DNA from: Myxococcales bacterium
GTDB lineage: Bacteria > Myxococcota_A > Polyangia > Polyangiales > Polyangiaceae
Direction of reading: 5' to 3'
Assembly (NCBI GenBank): GCA_013297655.1
Contig: JAAFHV010000040.1
Coordinates: forward strand, 1 to 47,598
DNA length: 47,598 bases
This document shows positions 1 through 7,895 of the stretch, piece by piece. Position 1 is the stretch's first letter. Each line of letters begins with the position of its first letter. The notes below the pieces were generated by a model. That model was not told the DNA's origin. It made no database searches and saw only the letters and a list, made by a program, of their open reading frames with translations. Both the position numbers and the translations under genes were made by a program.

Positions 1-48
1 GTCCACCAGACACGAATTCGAGGGCCCGGCGCGATCCGTCCGCCTGCG

Positions 49-170
49 CGAGCCGTCCGCCAGCTACGAGCCGCCCGCCTGCTGCGAGCCGCCCGCCAGC
101 TACGAGCCGCCCGCCTGCTGCGAGCCGTCCGCCAGCTGCGAGCCGTCCGCCAGCTACGAGCCGTCCGCCA
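49..170. repeat. 18-bp tandem repeat, about 6.8 copies
   Basis: The unit cgagccgtccgccagcta begins at 49, 67, 85, 103, 121, 139 and 157, the last being partial. Variation is limited to T/C in the gtcc/gccc position and to the last bases (cagcta, tgctg, cagctg). The period is a multiple of three, but no start codon or plausible protein covers the array in this window, so it is more likely an intergenic minisatellite than a coding repeat. A gene running off the left edge cannot be excluded. Confidence 0.9.
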
Positions 171-202
171 CGAATTCGAGGGCGCCCGCCGAGCGCAGCG
201 AG
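170..202. repeat. 33-bp direct repeat, copy 1 (contains GAATTC)
   Basis: Bases 170-202 are identical to 237-269. A shorter 14-bp match to its beginning (acgaattcgagggc) lies at 12-25, so the 18-bp tandem array is bracketed by copies of this sequence. The copies share an EcoRI-like GAATTC core and a cgccgagcgcagcgag tail. No function is evident. Confidence 0.85.
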
Positions 203-236
203 CCGTCCACCTGGAGCCGTCCGCCGTCCCCGAGAT

Positions 237-269
237 ACGAATTCGAGGGCGCCCGCCGAGCGCAGCGAG
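237..269. repeat. 33-bp direct repeat, copy 2
   Basis: This is the exact second copy of bases 170-202. The 34 bases between the two copies contain two degenerate pieces of the neighbouring 18-bp unit (agccgtcc), which suggests the whole block grew by slippage or unequal recombination. Confidence 0.85.
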
Positions 270-612
270 GCAGTCGCCCGAACAACCGTATCGAGCAAGG
301 CCGCAGGCCGCCGCGAAGATACGAACGCCGCCCCAGCAGGTTTGCGGGGCGGCGCGTAGGAAGCGAAAGGAAGTGGAGAAAGCGAAGCTAAGGGGTGGAG
401 AGCCTTGGACCTCGGAGTCGGGCAACCCCGAGGTCCGTTTGGGAGGAGGCGAGGAGGATGAATGCGGGAAGCGTGCCACCTTGGAATCGCCGCAGAATCG
501 CGCCAGATCCCTGCGCCGATCGCCAACATCGTCAACGGCGGCTGGCACAATCGTGGCACATGTCGAGGGAGGGCTTGCGAGGTCGCGAGCGCTGCATGAC
601 ATTGCGGGCGCC

Positions 613-2487
613 ATGTCGACCCATGCCTTTCAAGCCGACGTCACCCGGCTCCTCGAGCTGGTGGTGCACTCCCTCTACTCGAACAAGGAGATCTTCCTCC
701 GCGAGCTCGTCTCGAACGCCGCCGACGCGCTCGACAAGCTTCGTTTTCGCGCCGTAACGGACCCCACGCTGATGGGCGACGTGCCCCTCGGGATCACGCT
801 CCGGCCCGACGCCGAGAACAAGACACTCTCGATCGAGGACACCGGGATCGGGATGAACGAGGAGGAGCTCGTGAAGCTCCTCGGCACCGTCGCCCACTCC
901 GGCACCCGCGAGCTCTACGAGAAGCTCTCGAAAGCGGGGGACGCGAAGGACCTCTCCCTCATCGGTCAGTTCGGTGTCGGCTTTTACAGCGCGTTCCTGG
1001 TGGCCGAGCGGGTGGACGTGATCTCGCGCGCGGCCGGGCAAGACAAGACCTTCAAGTGGACGTCCGACGCGAAGAGCGAGTTCACAGTGGAGGAGCTCCC
1101 CGAGCCGCGCGCCACGCACGGCACGACCGTGACCTTGCACATGAAGGAAGAGCACGTGGAGTTCCTCGAGAACTGGCGCCTCCGCAACCTCGTCGAACGC
1201 TATTCGGACTACGTGCCGCACGCCGTCTCCCTCGTCACGAAGGACAAGGACGGCAAAGAAGAGACGAACGTCATCAACCGCGCGACCGCCCTCTGGCAGC
1301 GATCGAAGAGCGAGATCACGGACGAGCAGTACGACGAGCTTTACAAGCATATTTCCCACGATTTCGAGAAGCCGTACGCGCGCTCGCACTTCAAGATCGA
1401 GGGCTCGCTCGAGTTCACCGGGCTCCTCTTTTTGCCGCGTCGCGCGCCGAACGATCTGTTCGACCCGAACAAGTCGAAGGGCCTTCGGTTGTTCGTGAAG
1501 CGAGTCCTCATCATGGAGGACTGCACCGAGCTCTTGCCGCCGCACCTCCGCTTCGTGCGCGGCCTCGTCGATTCCGACGATCTGCCGCTCAACGTATCGC
1601 GCGAAATCCTCCAAGACTCGAGCACGCTCCGCGCGATCAAAAAGCAGGTCACGAAGCGCGCCCTCGACATGATCGAAGATCTCTCGAAAGAAGATCCGGA
1701 GGCGTACCTCGAGCTCTCGCGCACGTTCGGCGCGGTGCTGAAAGAAGGCGCCGCGATGGGCGAAACGGACGACAAGCTCGTCTCGCTCCTGCGCTTCGAA
1801 TCGACCAAGACCGGCGCCGGCGAAGGCCCCGCCATGATCTCCCTCGACGACTACGTCGCGCGTATGCCCGAGGGGCAAAAGGCGATCTACTTCCTCCACG
1901 GCCCGAACCGCGCGTCGCTCCTCGGCTCGCCCTACCTCGAGACGCTCACGAAGAAGGGCTACGAGGTGCTCCTCCTCACCGACGCGGTCGACGAGTTCGC
2001 CGTCGCCGGCATTCGCAAATGGAAGGACAAGGAGCTCACCTCCGCGATGCAATCGGGCCTCGACCTCGGCGAGACCGACGAGGAAAAGAAAGATCGCGAG
2101 GTTCGAAACGACAAGCTCAAGGGCCTGGTCGAGCTCGCGAAGAAGATCCTCGAGGGCCGCGTGCAGGAGGTCAAAGTGTCGGACCGTTTGACCGACTCTC
2201 CCTCGTGCCTCGTGCTCGGACCGGGGGGCACGCCGCTCGCGATCGAAGCGATGCTCCGCGCCGCCGGTCGCCCCGTTCCTCCGAGCCCGCGCATCTTCGA
2301 GCTCAACGCGACCCACCCGCTGGTGGAAAAGCTCGGTCTCCGCGCCGACGCGAACGCGAGCGACGAGGCGATCGCCGACTACATCGAGGTCCTCTACGAC
2401 CAAGCCAAGCTCGCCGAAGGTGGCGTTCCCGACGATCCGGGACTTTACGGCCGCCGCGTCGCGAAGCTGCTCTCGCTCGGCGCGTGA
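613..2487 (+). CDS. htpG: Chaperone protein HtpG (bacterial Hsp90)
   Basis: This is an ATP-dependent cytosolic chaperone that remodels client proteins, commonly with the DnaK system. The 624-residue product matches the normal length of E. coli HtpG. The GHKL ATP-binding domain is clear: ELVSNAADALDKLR (about 31-44, with the ATP-contacting Glu31 and Asn35), the DTGIGM loop at 76-81, and the GQFGVGFYS lid motif near 118-126. A middle domain and C-terminal dimerisation domain follow. I chose ATG 613 because family similarity begins at MSTHAFQADVTRLLELVVHSLY. Upstream codons in the same frame look non-coding. No strong Shine-Dalgarno sequence precedes it. The gene appears to be a single transcription unit. 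Confidence 0.97.
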   Translation: MSTHAFQADVTRLLELVVHSLYSNKEIFLRELVSNAADALDKLRFRAVTDPTLMGDVPLGITLRPDAENKTLSIEDTGIGMNEEELVKLLGTVAHSGTRELYEKLSKAGDAKDLSLIGQFGVGFYSAFLVAERVDVISRAAGQDKTFKWTSDAKSEFTVEELPEPRATHGTTVTLHMKEEHVEFLENWRLRNLVERYSDYVPHAVSLVTKDKDGKEETNVINRATALWQRSKSEITDEQYDELYKHISHDFEKPYARSHFKIEGSLEFTGLLFLPRRAPNDLFDPNKSKGLRLFVKRVLIMEDCTELLPPHLRFVRGLVDSDDLPLNVSREILQDSSTLRAIKKQVTKRALDMIEDLSKEDPEAYLELSRTFGAVLKEGAAMGETDDKLVSLLRFESTKTGAGEGPAMISLDDYVARMPEGQKAIYFLHGPNRASLLGSPYLETLTKKGYEVLLLTDAVDEFAVAGIRKWKDKELTSAMQSGLDLGETDEEKKDREVRNDKLKGLVELAKKILEGRVQEVKVSDRLTDSPSCLVLGPGGTPLAIEAMLRAAGRPVPPSPRIFELNATHPLVEKLGLRADANASDEAIADYIEVLYDQAKLAEGGVPDDPGLYGRRVAKLLSLGA

Positions 2488-2621
2488 CCGCTCGCGCCCT
2501 GGAAAAAAACCTGTTTCGTGGCTCGCCGGGAGGTCGGCGGGCCGCGAAGAACGGACGACACGACCCCTGGACTGCCGAGGATCGCCACGCTTCGAAGGAC
2601 GAGGCGTGCGGGGCGCCTCTC

Positions 2622-3200
2622 ATGCGGGTGAGCGCACTCCGGCGCGTACGAAAATCGGGTTCGCGAGCACGCGCGGGGCTCGTCATCGGCATCTTGCTCG
2701 CGGTGTGCCTCGGGAGCGGTCGTGCGGCGGCGCACGCGATCCCGCGGCTCTACGTTTCGGTGGGCCCCGCCGCCGCGATCGAGCCGGGGCGTCGTCTCGG
2801 GCTCGTGGGCGGCTCGCTCGTCCTCGGGCTCGGGGTCGATCCCGAGGCCGACGCGCTGCTCGTGCAGGGGCTGTTCTTGTCGTCGACGACGGACCTCGAC
2901 ACGAAGATCCTCCCCGCCGGCGAATTTACGTGGGGCGCGGTCCTGATTGGCTATCGCAGGTTCTTCCCTATCTTCGAGGGGAGCGGCGGCGTGAGGCCCT
3001 ACTGCACGTTGTGGCTCGGCGGTGGCGGCGCGGTGCAGGGCCTCCGCGGGAACGAGCAGCTCGTCAGTGGCTCCCTCGTCGTCTCGGGCGATCTCGGGCT
3101 CCGCATCAACACGTTCGTCACGGTGGCGGTGCAGGGCTCGTACTCCGCGCCGCTCGTGGCCGCGCCGCTCGGGCTCGTGATTCAGCTCGGGCTCCCGTGA
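2622..3200 (+). CDS. Hypothetical envelope protein with signal peptide
   Basis: The predicted 192-residue protein starts with a basic stretch (RRVRKSGSRARAG) followed by a hydrophobic core and a likely signal-peptidase site around GRAAAHA, near residue 35. The mature part is rich in Gly, Val and Leu with alternating hydrophobic patterns (for example GSLVLGLGV, LRINTFVTVAVQGSYSAP). This would fit a small outer-membrane beta-barrel or a surface beta protein. I do not recognise a family. It lies 134 bp after htpG and before tex on the same strand. Start ATG 2622 is chosen because it gives the signal peptide; its ribosome site is weak. Confidence 0.7.
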   Translation: MRVSALRRVRKSGSRARAGLVIGILLAVCLGSGRAAAHAIPRLYVSVGPAAAIEPGRRLGLVGGSLVLGLGVDPEADALLVQGLFLSSTTDLDTKILPAGEFTWGAVLIGYRRFFPIFEGSGGVRPYCTLWLGGGGAVQGLRGNEQLVSGSLVVSGDLGLRINTFVTVAVQGSYSAPLVAAPLGLVIQLGLP

Positions 3201-3387
3201 ATGTCATCGAAGGAGGAGCCCGTGGCCCTCGCCGCGCCCTTCGGCCTCTCCGCCAAGGTCGGATATCCATGAAGAATGCACGTATCGTGGAGGCGCCTAC
3301 GCGCGAAATCCGCAGGCCGGGCGGGGTCGTCGGAGAAGCGTTTCGTGGTGCTGTTCAAACGTCCAGGTCTTGGGTAAGGAAGCTCTC

Positions 3388-5724
3388 ATGACGGACGCTC
3401 CCCCGATCGACGATCCCTGCCCCCGCATCGCCCTCGATCTGAACATCCCGCTGCCTTCGGTGAAGTCCACCGTCGCGCTGCTCGCGGAGGGGGCCACCGT
3501 GCCCTTCATCGCGCGCTATCGCAAAGAGCAGACGGGCGGCCTCGACGAGGTGCAGATCCGCGACATCGAGGAGAAGCGTGTGTACTACACGGAGCTCTTG
3601 GAGCGCCGTCGCACCGTGATCGCGGAGATCGAGTCGCAGGGCAAGCTCACCCCCGAGCTCCGCAAGAAGATCGACGCGACGTGGGTCAAGTCGGAGCTGG
3701 AAGACCTTTATTTGCCCTTCAAACCGAAGCGTCGCACCCGCGCGACGATGGCGCGCGAGAAGGGGCTCCAGCCGCTCGCGGACATGATCTTGGCGCAAGC
3801 TTCGGGCGATCCGAAGGCGCTCGCGCAGCCCTTCGTGAGCGACGAGAAGGGGGTCGCCGATCTCAAGGCGGCGCTCCAGGGCGCGCGTGACATCGTGGCG
3901 GAGGCGATCGCGGAGCGGGCCGAGGTTCGTCGCACCGTGCGCGAGATTTACCGCAAGGAAGCGGTCGTCGCGTGCGCGCCCATCGCGGAGAAGACGAAGG
4001 CGCCCACGAAGTTCGAGATGTATTACGACTTCCGCGAGAAGCTGGAGGGGCTGCCCTCGCATCGCTACTTGGCCATTCGTCGCGGCGAGGCGGAGGGCGT
4101 GTTGCGCGTCGATCTGGAGGTCGACAAAGAGCGCACCTCGGCGAGCGTGCAAGGCATGGTCGGGGTAAAACCTTCGTCGCCGTTCGCGCCGGAGCTTCGC
4201 GCCGCGGTGGACGACTCGGTCGCGCGCCTCTTGTGCCCGAGCATCGAGAGCGAAGCGCGGATCGACCAGAAAATGCTGGCCGATCGTGACGCGGTCGACA
4301 TTTTCGCGGAGAACCTGAAGAAGCTCCTCCTCGGCGCGCCGCTCGGTCGGCGGGTGGTGCTCGGGATCGATCCGGGGCAGCGCACGGGCTGCAAGTGTGT
4401 CGTCGTGGACGACACCGGGAAGCTCCTCGAGCACACCCTCGTGAACCTCGTGCAAGGCGATCGCGCCCTCGACCACGCCAAGAAGACCATCGCCGCGCTC
4501 GTCGCGAAGTACTCGCCCTTCGCGGTCGCGGTGGGCAACGGAACCCACGGCCGGGAGACGGAAGACTTCGTCCGCAAGGTGCTCGCAGAAGAGAAAAAAG
4601 ACGTGATGGTCGTGCCGGTGAGCGAGTCCGGCGCATCGGTGTATTCTGCAAGCGACGTCGCGCGCGAAGAGTTCCCCGATTTGGATCTCACCGTCCGCGG
4701 CGCGGTGTCGATCGCGCGGCGGCTGCAAGATCCGCTCGCGGAGCTGGTGAAGCTCGATCCGAAGGTGATCGGCGTGGGCCAGTACCAGCACGACGTGTTC
4801 CAGCCGATGCTCAAGCGCAAGCTCGCGGAGGTGATCGAGTCGTGCGTGAACGCGGTCGGGGTGGAGCTCAACACGGCGAGCGCCTCGCTCCTCGAGCACG
4901 TGGCGGGGCTCGGTCCTACCGCGGCGAAGAAGATCGTGAAGCACCGCGAAGAGAAGGGCGCGTTCGCCTCGCGCGCGGAGCTCATGAAGGTTGCCGGCAT
5001 CGGCCCGAAGGCGTTCGAGCAGTGCGCCGGCTTCGTCCGCGTGCGAGGTGGCAAGCACCCTCTCGACGCGAGCGCGGTGCACCCGGAGCGCTACGCTCTC
5101 GTCGAGACGATCGCAAAAGATCAGGGCGTGAAGCTCGCCGATCTTCTGTCCAACGCGGAGCTCGTCGCGCGCATTCCATGGGCAAAATACGCCTCGAACG
5201 ACGTGGGTATGCCCACCTTGGAGGACATCAAGAAGGAGCTCCAGAAGCCCGGCCGCGATCCGCGCGACGCGTTCGAGCCGCCCAAGTTCCGCGACGACGT
5301 ACGCACGATGGAAGATTTGAAAGAGGGAATGGAGCTCGAGGGCGTGGTCACCAACGTGACGGCCTTCGGCGCCTTCGTGGACGTTGGCGTGCACCAAGAC
5401 GGCCTCGTCCACGTGTCGCAGCTCGCCGATCGTTTCGTGAAGGATCCCCACGAGGTCGTGAAGGTGGGCGACAAGGTGAAGGTGCGCGTCGTGGAGGTCG
5501 ATCTGGTGCGGAAGCGGATCGCCCTCACGGCCCGCAGTGGCGCCGCGCCGCAGGGGAATTCGCAGGGTCGGCCCGCGTCAGGCGGCGGCGGGGGCCAGGG
5601 TCGCCCGGGGGGTGGCGCTTCGGATCGCCGCGGTCCACCGCCGCAAGCGCCGAAGGCTCCGGAGGGCCCCAAGTTCGCGAACAACGCCTTCGCGGCCGCG
5701 TTCGGTAAGACGAAAGGAAAGTGA
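3388..5724 (+). CDS. tex: Tex-family RNA-binding transcriptional accessory protein
   Basis: The product has 778 residues, close to the usual 770-780 for Tex. The order is an N-terminal helical Tex domain, a YqgF/RNase H-like domain starting near 322 (VVLGIDPGQRTG), two helix-hairpin-helix motifs around 500-560 (GLGPTAAKKIV and GIGPKAFEQCAG), and an S1 RNA-binding domain around 647-717 (GVVTNVTAFGAFVDVGVHQDG). A Gly/Pro/Gln-rich disordered tail ends in basic residues. Tex proteins bind nucleic acid and affect transcription and RNA turnover. ATG 3388 has an AAGGA sequence about eight bases upstream, which makes it a better start than the TTG at 3370. Confidence 0.95.
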   Translation: MTDAPPIDDPCPRIALDLNIPLPSVKSTVALLAEGATVPFIARYRKEQTGGLDEVQIRDIEEKRVYYTELLERRRTVIAEIESQGKLTPELRKKIDATWVKSELEDLYLPFKPKRRTRATMAREKGLQPLADMILAQASGDPKALAQPFVSDEKGVADLKAALQGARDIVAEAIAERAEVRRTVREIYRKEAVVACAPIAEKTKAPTKFEMYYDFREKLEGLPSHRYLAIRRGEAEGVLRVDLEVDKERTSASVQGMVGVKPSSPFAPELRAAVDDSVARLLCPSIESEARIDQKMLADRDAVDIFAENLKKLLLGAPLGRRVVLGIDPGQRTGCKCVVVDDTGKLLEHTLVNLVQGDRALDHAKKTIAALVAKYSPFAVAVGNGTHGRETEDFVRKVLAEEKKDVMVVPVSESGASVYSASDVAREEFPDLDLTVRGAVSIARRLQDPLAELVKLDPKVIGVGQYQHDVFQPMLKRKLAEVIESCVNAVGVELNTASASLLEHVAGLGPTAAKKIVKHREEKGAFASRAELMKVAGIGPKAFEQCAGFVRVRGGKHPLDASAVHPERYALVETIAKDQGVKLADLLSNAELVARIPWAKYASNDVGMPTLEDIKKELQKPGRDPRDAFEPPKFRDDVRTMEDLKEGMELEGVVTNVTAFGAFVDVGVHQDGLVHVSQLADRFVKDPHEVVKVGDKVKVRVVEVDLVRKRIALTARSGAAPQGNSQGRPASGGGGGQGRPGGGASDRRGPPPQAPKAPEGPKFANNAFAAAFGKTKGK

Positions 5725-5809
5725 GCGCTGCGCTGCGTCCGGAACACGCCGTCGCGCGCTTCGAAGCTCGACGGCCCGGGCTCGGTGGCTGTATCGTGCA
5801 ACTGAGTCG

Positions 5810-6214
5810 ATGAACGTCTTCGCCGAGGGCGACAACTACCGAATCGTGGTGGAGAACGGGATCGCCACGTGGACGGTCTGGCGTCGCCCCGACCTCGACA
5901 TGGCGGCCGGGGCAGCGCTCGCGGAGCGTCAGGCGACGGAGGCGTCGCGCCTGCTCGTCCGCGGGGTGCGGGCGCTCGTCTTCGATTTGCGTCAAGGTCC
6001 CGACATCGCCGGTCCGAAGACGCAGGCCGCGCTCGGCAGCATTTTTTCCCCGTTCGAGAGGATGCGGATTCCGCTCGCGGTGGTGGTGGCGTCGCCGATG
6101 CAGCAGCTCCAGATGAACCGCCTCGTGTCGGAGCACGCGCCCACGATGGGCACCGTCTACACCACGCTCCCCGAGGCCGAAGCGGGCCTCGCGGAACGCG
6201 CACCGATGCACTGA
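5810..6214 (+). CDS. STAS/SpoIIAA-like small protein
   Basis: The 134-residue protein begins with a short beta strand pattern (YRIVVENGIATWTVWRRPDLD). A helix follows, then RALVFDLRQGPDIAGPKTQAALG and a second alternating segment IPLAVVVASPMQQLQMNRLV. This beta-alpha layout is typical of the SpoIIAA-like STAS fold found in many proteobacterial genomes as single-domain proteins. No Ser-phosphorylation site of the true SpoIIAA type can be pointed out with confidence. It follows tex by 85 bp and precedes the tRNA. Function is unknown; the fold assignment is an inference from pattern. Confidence 0.7.
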   Translation: MNVFAEGDNYRIVVENGIATWTVWRRPDLDMAAGAALAERQATEASRLLVRGVRALVFDLRQGPDIAGPKTQAALGSIFSPFERMRIPLAVVVASPMQQLQMNRLVSEHAPTMGTVYTTLPEAEAGLAERAPMH

Positions 6215-6244
6215 GCCCCGAATTTGGGTATGCTCGGTGTCGCC

Positions 6245-6325
6245 GCACGGGTGGCGAAATGGCAGACGCAGCGGATTTAGGTTCCGCCGCCGAAAGGCGT
6301 GGGGGTTCGAGTCCCTTCCCGTGCA
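6245..6325 (+). tRNA. tRNA-Leu (anticodon UAG)
   Basis: A class II tRNA of 81 nt. The acceptor stem is GCACGGG pairing with CCCGTGC, with A as discriminator; CCA is not encoded. The D-arm carries the leucine-type GGCGAAATGGCAGACGC. The anticodon stem GCGGA/TCCGC closes the loop TTTAGGT with anticodon TAG. A long variable arm CGCC-GAAA-GGCG and a T-arm with GGTTCGAGTCC follow. UAG decodes CUA and, through wobble, other CUN codons. I found no direct repeat of its 3' end elsewhere in the window that would mark an integrated element. Confidence 0.95.
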
Positions 6326-6463
6326 CTTCTCTTGCGCTGCAAATCGCGAGCGGAGCTCCGTCGAGACCGCGCCGACGACGTTGCCGTGCCGCTTCGTAGC
6401 GGTGCGAGCCTCCGGTCGCCGGCGCGGCTTATCGCGCTCGCGGTTTCGGTCTAAGACCGGGCC

Positions 6464-7093
6464 GTGGACACCCCTCCCGCCCACGACCTCGATGGTCTCC
6501 CGAGCGCACCTCCTGCCGCAGCGCCCGCCGCGACGAGCACGCGCGAGACGGTGAAGCTCGTGGCGCAAACGGTGGTGCCGCTCGCGGTCGTGTTCCTCGC
6601 CGTGAGCCTCGCCGCGGCCGGGTTTCGGCCCGAGCTCAGCGCCCTCGGTACCGCGTTCGTGAAGCGCTTCGGATACCCTGGAATGGCGCTCGGCGCCTTC
6701 GTGTCCGACGCGTTCAACTTCCCGATACCACCGCAGTTTTACCTGCTCACCGCCGTCGCGGCGGGGGCACCTCAGGTGCCTTCGGTCGTCGTCGTGTGCG
6801 TGTCGTCCGTGATCGCGGCGAACGTGGCCTACGCGGTCGCGGGTTACCTCGCGCGGATCCCCTTCGTGCGCCGTCGCATCGAGGCCTCGCGGCCGCGGAT
6901 CGACCCGCTCTTCGCCCGCTACGGCTACTACGCCGTCGCGATCGGGGCGATGTCGCCGATACCGTTTTCGCTCCTCTGCTACGTCGCGGGCCTCTACCGC
7001 GTGCCGTACCGCATCTACGCCGTGCTCGTGCTGATGCGGATCCCGCGGCTCCTCGTGTTCTACGCGCTGATTCGGCTCGGTTGGGCGCACTGA
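6464..7093 (+). CDS. VTT/DedA-like (YqaA-type) membrane protein
   Basis: This is a 209-residue integral membrane protein. After a Pro/Ala-rich cytosolic N-terminus come a hydrophobic helix (VVPLAVVFLAVSLAAAG), then FGYPGMALGAFVSDAFNFPIPPQFYLL, a further membrane segment, a basic loop (RIPFVRRRIEASRPRID), and FARYGYYAVAIGAMSPIPFSLLCYVAGLY. The F/Y-G-x-x-x-V-x-x-G-A-x-x-P-x-P arrangement is the signature of the VTT/SNARE-associated family, which includes DedA proteins and YqaA and is linked to lipid scrambling and envelope maintenance. The start is GTG 6464, the first in-frame initiator before the similarity. No partner gene is evident. Confidence 0.8.
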   Translation: MDTPPAHDLDGLPSAPPAAAPAATSTRETVKLVAQTVVPLAVVFLAVSLAAAGFRPELSALGTAFVKRFGYPGMALGAFVSDAFNFPIPPQFYLLTAVAAGAPQVPSVVVVCVSSVIAANVAYAVAGYLARIPFVRRRIEASRPRIDPLFARYGYYAVAIGAMSPIPFSLLCYVAGLYRVPYRIYAVLVLMRIPRLLVFYALIRLGWAH

Positions 7094-7212
7094 CCCTCCG
7101 TCTTCGACGAGCTCATCGGCCACGCCCCACGTTGGCCGCCCGGTTCGGGATCTCCCGCGCGATGGCGTTTCCCATCTCCCGCGCCGCCCGCAGAGTCGCC
7201 TACGATGGCGTC

Positions 7213-7854
7213 ATGCCCGAGACCCGCCACGCGATCGACGGAGCGCTCAAACGTTCGTACCTTGCCTATCTCGCAGCGGCGAGCCGTCGCGCGCTGTCGC
7301 GGCGCGTGGTCGTCGAGATCAACGCGCGTCGCCTCGAAGACGTCGAGACTTCACTCGGGCTCTCGTTCGATCCGCGCGCGCTGCTCCTCTTCGGTGAGCA
7401 CGGCTTTCCTCTTGCCGATGCGGTCAGGCTGAAGCCGAGCGCGGCGAAAGCAGGCGTCCCGAAGACGCTCGTCGTGCTCGGGTGCGAGGAGCACGTGTGG
7501 ACCTGCCTCCGCGCGAAGGCCGAGGCGGAAGAGCCCACGATCGTGCTTTTTCTCGACGACGACCGTAGCGAAGAGCCGATGCCACTGCACCGGTGGTTCG
7601 ACCGCGAGCGCGAAGCCTTCACCGACGGCCCCATCTTGCCGCCGCCACCGTACGTCGACGAGACCCTGGAGGTCGTCGTCCGTCGCGCCGATACGGCTCC
7701 CGTCGTTGCAGCCTATCGCGTGACCCACCCGAAGTTCGGCGAGGGGTCCGTCGTTGCGGAAGAGGGAAGTGGGGATTCCCACAAGCTCGAAATCGACTTT
7801 GGCGCGAATGGCAAAAAGAAGCTCCTCGCTCGCTTCGTCACCCGAATCGAGTGA
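7213..7854 (+). CDS. Hypothetical protein with SUKH-like N-terminus and UvrD/PcrA C-terminal-like motif
   Basis: The protein has 213 residues. The first 140 have a pattern reminiscent of SMI1/KNR4 (SUKH) domains: an LEDVETSLGLSFDPRALLLF helix-like block followed by strands. The last 45 residues contain VTHPKFGEGSVVAEEG and then KLEIDFGANGKKKLLARFV. This closely follows the V-x-H-x-x-F-G-x-G-x-V module at the C-terminus of PcrA/UvrD helicases, a Tudor-like fold that contacts RNA polymerase. I see no helicase part. The SUKH reading is a guess; the C-terminal motif is clear. ATG 7213 was preferred over ATG 7162 because similarity starts near it. It is a lone gene, convergent with the kinase-like gene. 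Confidence 0.6.
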   Translation: MPETRHAIDGALKRSYLAYLAAASRRALSRRVVVEINARRLEDVETSLGLSFDPRALLLFGEHGFPLADAVRLKPSAAKAGVPKTLVVLGCEEHVWTCLRAKAEAEEPTIVLFLDDDRSEEPMPLHRWFDREREAFTDGPILPPPPYVDETLEVVVRRADTAPVVAAYRVTHPKFGEGSVVAEEGSGDSHKLEIDFGANGKKKLLARFVTRIE

Positions 7855-7895
7855 GCCGCGCGGGGGCCGTCGAACCGCGAAACGTCACGCGTCGT

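Larger units (their letters stand above)
1..612. other. Repeat-rich non-coding stretch upstream of htpG
   Basis: I see no supportable gene here. The first 270 bases are dominated by an 18-bp tandem repeat and a 33-bp direct repeat, listed separately. The rest (about 270-612) is ordinary GC-rich sequence leading to htpG. I looked for a CIRCE inverted repeat (TTAGCACTC spaced by nine bases from GAGTGCTAA), which could mark HrcA control of a chaperone gene, and did not find one. The htpG frame stays open upstream to about 373, but those codons do not match the Hsp90 family. Confidence 0.7.

Noticed and set aside
49-170. CRISPR array reading of the 18-bp repeats
   Set aside because: The units are directly adjacent with no spacers and are shorter than CRISPR repeats; no cas genes are present. 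The Cas4-like domain at 28879 is fused to HerA and is not evidence for CRISPR.
532-2403. Long minus-strand open frame opposite htpG (623 codons)
   Set aside because: It is an Arg/Glu/Val-rich shadow of the real gene caused by high GC at third positions; no domain is visible.
3222-3272. 16-codon frame (GTG start) with AAGGAGG five bases upstream, between the envelope protein and tex
   Set aside because: The ribosome site is good, but there is no attenuator hairpin and no control codon run, so a leader peptide cannot be supported.
3355-5451. Long minus-strand open frame opposite tex
   Set aside because: Its translation is His/Arg/Leu-rich and has no domain, while tex on the other strand has four clear domains.
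6326-6463. Possible terminator hairpin after the tRNA (ccgcttcgtagcgg near 6391)
   Set aside because: The stem is five base pairs and there is no T run after it.
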